Shown: positions 6,456 to 10,804 of the stretch, one piece after another
Layout of the letters: the number at the start of each line of letters is the position of its first letter
Position numbering within the stretch: position 1 is the first letter of the stretch
From: Chthoniobacter sp.
GTDB taxonomy: Bacteria; Verrucomicrobiota; Verrucomicrobiia; Chthoniobacterales; Chthoniobacteraceae
Assembly: GCA_025351065.1 (NCBI GenBank)
Contig: JANXWQ010000535.1
Coordinates: 1-10,804 of the forward strand
Length of the DNA stretch: 10,804 bases
Direction of reading: 5' to 3'
Made by a program: the position numbers and the translations under genes
The notes under the pieces: generated by a model
Databases searched by the model: none
What the model saw: only the letters and a program-made list of their open reading frames with translations
What the model was told of the DNA's origin: nothing

Positions 6456-9044
6456 TTAGAACGTCTTTAGCAGGTCGATCAGGTCTTCCAATTCCTGCGG
6501 CGTGAGTCCTTTCGCAAAGTAATGGCCGCGATCCATCACCAGATCGGGTGAGTTACTGATCTCCAGCAGCTTCGTCGCTATTTCCGCCGTAGCCTGCTTG
6601 CGATCCTCCTCGCTGCCGGCCAACTTCAAAGCTTTCAAACGCTCAATCACAGCCAGGATGTTACCCGGCATCTTGGCGTCGTCAGGATTGATATTGGTCA
6701 GCAAGTCAACCGGCGTTCCTGCCGGAATCGGCCCGATATTCAGGTCGCCCTTTTGCCCGACGATCAGCTTGGCGAGGAAAATGGAGGCCACCGCCAGCAC
6801 CGCCACCACACAAGCGAACTTGCGCAGCCCGCTTTGCGGAGCATTCTTGAGCAGCAGAAGCGCGGCGGCGATCAGCAGCGTTATGGGCAAGACCCAGGGA
6901 TGCACCACCAACCACATGACCGGCCCAGCAGTAACTCCGGCCAACCCAGCCCCGATGCTCGGCGCGGGTATGTGCAGATAGGTGTCCACCGGCGTTCGCC
7001 AGATGAGGCCGTGATCCTGCTGCAAACGCGCGACGGTGGCATGATTGAGCGGCGCACCCATGTCCTTCGGCGGCTCCTGCTCATACCGTTTCACCGCGGC
7101 TTCCTCCTCCGTCTTGCCGAGGGTGAGGACCCGGCGGATGCCGTCATCAAATGCTTCCAGCCGCCCTTTGACCGACGGGTCGTTGTTAAACAGGCCGGCC
7201 GTGTTGTTATGCAGGAAGGGAGCCGTCGCCCACAGCCCGATCAGGCTGGCCGGACGGTAATAGCCGCGGCCATTGCCCGGTGCCTTGAACGGCTCATCCT
7301 TTTGCGTGAATGGATTCCAGCAGGTGATGTTACCCACCGAAGCAAGGTTCTTGTAAACATCGGAGGAAAAATCCTCCCACATGTGTCCCTTGAGCCCGTT
7401 GCTCGCCATCGCGCGGGAGGCATTGGTCTTGATAACCGTCACCGGCACGCGCACCTCGGTGGAAAGGAAGTTGTTCTCCCAAAAATCCTGCCTCTCGACT
7501 TCCGCCAGCGCCCACCTGCGGTAGGTTTCGCTCTTTTGGTGCCCCATCAACTCGCTCCCCTCCACCTTCTCCGGGCCCAACGGGGCACCATTTTCGCCAT
7601 TGGGTTGTTTGCTGGAGTGGCAGATGATGCAACGCTCGGCAAAGACCTTGCGCCCCGCCGCCAGTTCCGGCGACCAGGCCACGCCCTCGCCTTTCAGCTT
7701 GCCCAGTTCCTTACCGCCGGGGGCATCTTTCAGCCGCATCGGGCCGGTGGACTTGAGGAAGAATAGAGCGAGGTAATCGACATACTTTCCCGTCACCTGC
7801 CAGTTCACGGAGTTCTTCTCCAGGTCGGCCAGCTTGAAAGGCTCCTGCGTCTTAAAGCCGACCAGTGGGTTGCAAAGCGTAACCCAGCGCTCGCCAAACA
7901 GGCCGATGTTCAGATGCACGCGCGCCAGCGCGCTCCACGCACCCACGGAATCCGCACCTTCCAGCAGGATGCGCGGCACGGGACGCGGGTTGGCATAGGC
8001 ATCAGGCAAACGGTAAAGGGTGATCGGCATTTTCGCCGACTCCGCGGATACCTGCTCGAAAAAGTTGTGGCCGTAACGCGCCTTGTATTCCTGCGCGTAC
8101 TCTGGGCTGCGGTGAGCTAGAAAGCCCGATCGGTCCAGCCGCGCCGGGAGGTCGACTAGCGCGTTCATGGTGTTGGTGTTGTTGATTTGATCCGTCGCGA
8201 TGAGCGAGGTATCGACCGTGCCGGGCGGCTGGCTGTCCAGGACATGATAGACGATGTTATCCTCCTTCAGCAGATTCCCCACCACCGCGCGAATCCGCAG
8301 ATACTGCGCGCCAATAGTAGTCGAGAGGTTCTCCCACTTGGGAGCCTCCGGGTCGGCGGGCGGGTTCAGCGGATGCGGCGAGGCATGGCAAAAGGCGCAG
8401 GCCATGCCGACGCGATAGGGCCGGACTAAGTCAGGCCTGCCATAGTAAGCCGGGTCTTTAAAATACTTGACCGGATCCCAGGCCTTCCGGGCCTGCTCGT
8501 CAAACTTCGGGTTGGGAAACAGCCGCAGACCCACGATGCCCGAGGAGCGTCCATAGACTTTGGGGTCGGGCTGTTTCGCGGACGCATCCTGGACCTGCCG
8601 GATGTAAAGGCCAAACTCGTCCGGCTGGTCCGGCACTTTGGTGCCCGGCTCGATGGTCAGGCCCGCCGGTGCCCAGCGCTTTCTGCCAAACTGATCGTTC
8701 GGTCCGAATTCGCACAGTTTCAGCAAGTCCATGAAACCATAGCTATGGTTCGCCAGATAATCCCAAAACTGGTCGTTGCCAGCGCACCACATCATCCAAC
8801 TGTTACGGCCCTTGATTTCATCCGCGCCCAAGGCCAGCGGCTTGAGGACGCCGCCGTCCGGGCGCTGATCCATGGCTTTGAAGTAGTCGAAATCATCCGC
8901 CGGAAAATCCGCCACGGTCTTGCCCTGCGCCTTGGCCTCATCGACCAGTTCCGCCGAAGCCGGGCCGCCCAACCAAAGGCCGGCGGCTGCCGCCAGGCCG
9001 GCCCAGAATTGACGAATCGTGAAATGAGATAATTTGGGATTCAT
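6456..9044 (-). CDS. Di-haem c-type cytochrome, RoxA/MauG (cytochrome c peroxidase)-like, with C-terminal membrane segments
   Basis: The start ATG 9044-9042 opens a signal peptide (RQFWAGLAAAAGLWLGGPASA, about 11-31); the frame stays open 47 codons upstream but lacks signal character there. The product is 862 residues. Two covalent haem sites are visible: C216AFC219H220 and C472IIC475H476. Around the second haem the family pattern is strong: SPELAAGRKVFAERC, NASRAMASNGLKGHMWEDFS and GYYRPASLIGLWATAPFLHN (about 595-613), the block that in cytochrome c peroxidase/MauG and rubber oxygenase RoxA relatives follows the catalytic domain. RoxA itself is near 650 residues, so this one is longer. Hydrophobic spans at about 705-733 and 743-763 are followed by a polar stretch and a final GLTPQELEDLIDLLKTF helix that looks like the normal end of a cytochrome c fold. 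Predicted place: periplasmic, membrane tethered. Activity could be peroxidase, oxygenase or electron transfer; I cannot choose. It is convergent with the TPR gene and divergent from HupE. Confidence 0.85.
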   Translation of the reverse strand: MNPKLSHFTIRQFWAGLAAAAGLWLGGPASAELVDEAKAQGKTVADFPADDFDYFKAMDQRPDGGVLKPLALGADEIKGRNSWMMWCAGNDQFWDYLANHSYGFMDLLKLCEFGPNDQFGRKRWAPAGLTIEPGTKVPDQPDEFGLYIRQVQDASAKQPDPKVYGRSSGIVGLRLFPNPKFDEQARKAWDPVKYFKDPAYYGRPDLVRPYRVGMACAFCHASPHPLNPPADPEAPKWENLSTTIGAQYLRIRAVVGNLLKEDNIVYHVLDSQPPGTVDTSLIATDQINNTNTMNALVDLPARLDRSGFLAHRSPEYAQEYKARYGHNFFEQVSAESAKMPITLYRLPDAYANPRPVPRILLEGADSVGAWSALARVHLNIGLFGERWVTLCNPLVGFKTQEPFKLADLEKNSVNWQVTGKYVDYLALFFLKSTGPMRLKDAPGGKELGKLKGEGVAWSPELAAGRKVFAERCIICHSSKQPNGENGAPLGPEKVEGSELMGHQKSETYRRWALAEVERQDFWENNFLSTEVRVPVTVIKTNASRAMASNGLKGHMWEDFSSDVYKNLASVGNITCWNPFTQKDEPFKAPGNGRGYYRPASLIGLWATAPFLHNNTAGLFNNDPSVKGRLEAFDDGIRRVLTLGKTEEEAAVKRYEQEPPKDMGAPLNHATVARLQQDHGLIWRTPVDTYLHIPAPSIGAGLAGVTAGPVMWLVVHPWVLPITLLIAAALLLLKNAPQSGLRKFACVVAVLAVASIFLAKLIVGQKGDLNIGPIPAGTPVDLLTNINPDDAKMPGNILAVIERLKALKLAGSEEDRKQATAEIATKLLEISNSPDLVMDRGHYFAKGLTPQELEDLIDLLKTF

Positions 9045-9301
9045 AATGTTGGATGGGGTGGGGTTTGCCGGGAGGAGATTGCGTATGAGCGTTACTTCGG
9101 AGCGGCCTGCCAGCCGCTCGCCGAAGCGCGAGAGAAAATCGCCGAGATGTTCATTGGACTTCATCCACCGCCTTGTTTTCCGCATCCTCAGGCCAGCCCG
9201 ATCAGCATGGCAATAATTATCACGCGGAATTTTTTTCCCACTGGCCGCCGCACCCTCGATGGCATAAGCCTGCTCGGCACTCGCCGCCTGCGCTACAGAC
9301 C
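9045..9301. other. Divergent intergenic region between cytochrome and HupE genes
   Basis: This 257-bp gap holds the leaders of both flanking genes. It contains the stem-loop listed separately and an AT-rich patch in otherwise GC-rich DNA (about 9211-9238, CAATAATTAT then GAATTTTTTT) that could be part of the HupE promoter. Open frames continue from both genes into the gap, but their translations have no signal-peptide or family features, so I treat it as non-coding. I see no sure -35/-10 pair or Shine-Dalgarno site. Confidence 0.4.
9095..9126. promoter_or_regulatory. Strong stem-loop upstream of the cytochrome gene
   Basis: CTTCGGAGCGGC (9095-9106) pairs with GCCGCT-CG-CCGAAG (9113-9126), giving 12 base pairs with a 2-nt CG bulge and a CTGCCA loop. 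It lies 51-82 nt upstream of the cytochrome ATG (9044), so it would fall in its 5' leader if transcription starts further out. It could be an operator dyad or an RNA hairpin affecting expression. It lacks a T-run, so it is not a clear terminator. Confidence 0.5.
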
Positions 9302-10468
9302 ATGCCTTTCAAACCCACGCCGATGATGCCCTGGCTCCTACGCAGTCTTATTGTCCTGCAAGCCGCCGCGCTCACTGCGCTGGCGCATCCCGTGGCGCAG
9401 GGCGCGGTGGACTTGGCAGTGCGTACCGGGGTTATTGAAGTCCACGCCAGGGTCTCGAATGAGGAAGCCTTTGTGGCCGCGGCCTTTGGCGGAAAGGCGG
9501 ACGTCGGAACGACGCTCGATGATGTCTGGCAGCGTCACGGCGCATACCTGCTGGCCCACTTCCAAGTCAAAGCGGACGGGACTCCGCTGGCCGGCAAGGT
9601 AACGCGCATCACCCCTCCGGTTACAACTACGCCGGAGGGTCGTGTGACCTATGACCTGACCTTTGCGCTTCCGCCGGAACAACCGCGCCCGGAGGTGATT
9701 GTCCTAAGGCAAAATATGCTGAATGAGTTTGTCTTTGCACCGGGCAATCCGTGGGAGGCGAGTTACATTGTGAGCCTTTCCGTGGAAGGCCGGCCAGTGC
9801 AGGCTGGGCGGCTGCTGGCCTCGGGCCGGCCGCTCGCCCTGGGTTGCAACTGGGCGGTGCCCGCCACTGCACCTGCCGCGGATCGATGGACGATGGTTTG
9901 CGCTTTCGTACGGCTTGGGATCGCCCACATCCTGGGCGGTTACGATCATTTGCTTTTTGTCGCGGGGTTGGTGTTAGCGGTGGTTAGTCTGCTGGACTTG
10001 GTGAAAGTGGTAACGGCCTTTACCGTCGCGCACACGCTCACCCTCACGCTCGCCGCGCTCGACGTCGTGCGACTGCCGGGGCGGTTCGTAGAGCCGATGA
10101 TCGCGGCGAGCATTGTGTTTGTCGCTTTGCAAAATCTGCTCGCGCCCGCGCGCAGCCGCGGCTGGGCGCGGCTCGCCGTGGCCTTTGGCTTCGGGCTGTT
10201 TCATGGCCTGGGCTTTGCCGGCGGGTTGCTAGCGGCGATGGAAGGCATGCCTGGCAGCACCATTTTCACGGCGATAGCCGCGTTCAGCATCGGTGTGGAA
10301 ATCGGGCATCAGTTCGTGGCGCTGCCGTTGTTTGGCGCTTTGAAAATCATGCGCTCGGCCAGCCGGCAGGCGGCCGACCCCGAACGTGTGCCGCGCTGGG
10401 CGATATGCATTGGTTCGGGCGTGATCGCCACTGCGGGCATGGTCTATCTGGTGGCAGCACTGCGCTGA
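9302..10468 (+). CDS. HupE/UreJ-family membrane protein
   Basis: The product is 388 residues from ATG 9302; ATG 9323 or 9326 are alternatives that shorten the signal. Residues 1-28 are a signal peptide (WLLRSLIVLQAAALTALA). Residues about 29-195 form an exported beta-rich domain (VDLAVRTGVIEVHARVSNEE, GRVTYDLTFALPPEQ, NEFVFAPGNPWEASYIVSLS). Residues 200-388 hold about six membrane helices. The family signature is clear: GIAHILGGYDHLLFVAGLVL (H209, D215, H216), TVAHTLTLTLA (H244), FGLFHGLGFAGGL (H301) and GVEIGHQ (E333, H336). These buried His, Asp and Glu residues are what suggest divalent metal binding or transport in the HupE/UreJ group, where nickel roles are reported for some members; the metal here is unknown. 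The long exported N-terminal domain is typical of the HupE/UreJ_2 type. It is divergent from the cytochrome gene and may act with the TPR protein. Confidence 0.88.
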   Translation: MPFKPTPMMPWLLRSLIVLQAAALTALAHPVAQGAVDLAVRTGVIEVHARVSNEEAFVAAAFGGKADVGTTLDDVWQRHGAYLLAHFQVKADGTPLAGKVTRITPPVTTTPEGRVTYDLTFALPPEQPRPEVIVLRQNMLNEFVFAPGNPWEASYIVSLSVEGRPVQAGRLLASGRPLALGCNWAVPATAPAADRWTMVCAFVRLGIAHILGGYDHLLFVAGLVLAVVSLLDLVKVVTAFTVAHTLTLTLAALDVVRLPGRFVEPMIAASIVFVALQNLLAPARSRGWARLAVAFGFGLFHGLGFAGGLLAAMEGMPGSTIFTAIAAFSIGVEIGHQFVALPLFGALKIMRSASRQAADPERVPRWAICIGSGVIATAGMVYLVAALR

Positions 10469-10478
10469 CACGGGCTGG

Positions 10479-10595
10479 TTGGCAACCCACGTTATTTGTC
10501 CGAATTGCGGCTTGCCAAGGGCCGGCGCGGCTGGTCAGGCCCAGGCCCAGGCGGCCAAGACCCGCACCAAGAACCACCCGCACCCCACGCACTGA
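10479..10595 (+). CDS. Possible small CPNC-motif ORF or 3' gene remnant
   Basis: In the gap after HupE one frame, open from 10425 and ending at TGA 10593-10595, reads ATHVICPNCGLPRAGAAGQ and then a basic tail rich in Q, K, H and P. CPNCG is the standard half of a zinc ribbon. There is no ATG; TTG 10479 is the only plausible start (38 residues), with no good ribosome site. It ends 8 nt before the next GTG start, the spacing of an operon. It could be a real tiny gene, the tail of a gene whose front was lost at a junction near 10470, or chance. The second zinc half is missing. Confidence 0.25.
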   Translation: MATHVICPNCGLPRAGAAGQAQAQAAKTRTKNHPHPTH

Positions 10596-10603
10596 CCCTC
10601 CGC

Positions 10604-10804
10604 GTGCGGAAGCTCGTCCTCTGTGTGCTCGTGATCGCGCTCGGCGCGGGTGGCGCTGCCCGCGCCGACTCGACCACGACGCGCCACCTGCTCGCCGGCG
10701 TCCACGCGTTCCAGCAGGGCGCCTACGAGGAGGCGCTCGTCGAGCTCCGCGTGGTGGCGCGTGCGGCCGACGCGCCCACGGACCTCGCTTTCTACCTGGG
10801 CCCG
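10604..10804 (+). CDS. Secreted TPR-like protein, N-terminal fragment (runs off window)
   Basis: From GTG 10604 the frame stays open to the end of the window (67 codons). The first 22 residues (VRKLVLCVLVIALGAGGAARA) are a textbook signal peptide with an ARA-D cleavage site. The mature part, LLAGVHAFQQGAYEEALVEL then RVVARAADAPTDLAFYLGP, has the helix pair of a TPR unit (A-F-x-x-G-x-Y-E-E-A). The start is chosen because it begins the signal peptide; the frame is open further upstream but with a Pro/Gly-rich translation. Codon choice (CTC, GTG, GCG dominant) and style recall Myxococcota-type TPR lipoproteins or periplasmic proteins, which may mean a different origin from the left part; this is weak evidence. 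It is probably a periplasmic scaffold. Confidence 0.6.
   Translation, partial: MRKLVLCVLVIALGAGGAARADSTTTRHLLAGVHAFQQGAYEEALVELRVVARAADAPTDLAFYLGP

Noticed and set aside
6753..7766. 337-residue open frame on the + strand
   Set aside because: It is antisense to the haem-2 and C-terminal part of the cytochrome gene, with Arg/His-rich translation and no start context.
9045..9185. 47-residue N-terminal extension of the cytochrome
   Set aside because: The extension has no signal character, while the ATG at 9044 gives a standard signal peptide. The stem-loop lies within this stretch.

Overview
The window is GC-rich bacterial DNA with short intergenic gaps. It most likely comes from the Verrucomicrobiota or a close PVC-group relative, probably from an environmental assembly. 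Three things point there: two paralogous secreted beta-propeller proteins of the kind that in PVC bacteria carry a C-terminal haem-binding CxxCH domain; a dispersed palindromic repeat of the 'AACGCAGAGRCGCAGAG' type, often mis-translated as 'NAEAQRR'; and a general lack of clear Shine-Dalgarno sites. The phylum is inferred from gene style, not from a marker gene.

Left part (1-2888). A propeller gene enters from the left on the + strand and meets a paralogous propeller gene on the - strand. The two face each other across a gapless 419-bp inverted repeat (1-419 and 443-861, centre 431, about 87% identical by hand count). Each frame is stopped by the opposite-strand copy of the same GACTAC, so both proteins end about where the propeller should continue and neither has its haem domain. 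This is either a real inversion between two paralogs or a chimeric assembly join. A coiled-coil secreted protein is transcribed divergently from the - strand gene.

Middle (2889-5085). A palindromic repeat of about 120 bp is followed by a phytanoyl-CoA dioxygenase-family Fe(II)/2-oxoglutarate oxygenase. That gene overlaps by 4 nt a secreted conserved protein of unknown function. Next comes a small protein with an N-terminal zinc ribbon and a very regular xAxGx pentapeptide repeat.

Right part (5104-10468). A secreted TPR protein (+), a large di-haem RoxA/MauG-like cytochrome c (-) and a HupE/UreJ-family membrane protein (+) form a block. A perfect long hairpin separates the convergent TPR and cytochrome genes. 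A 257-bp region with a strong stem-loop separates the divergent cytochrome and HupE genes. TPR and HupE genes are, to my knowledge, recurrent neighbours. The cytochrome between them carries two transmembrane segments placed before its last cytochrome-like helix. I consider this trio the best candidate for a little-described functional unit, perhaps periplasmic redox chemistry coupled to metal handling. That role is inference.

Right end (10469-10804). A short reading frame with a CPNC motif is followed by the GTG-started beginning of another secreted TPR-like protein, which runs off the window. Its style differs somewhat from the left side.
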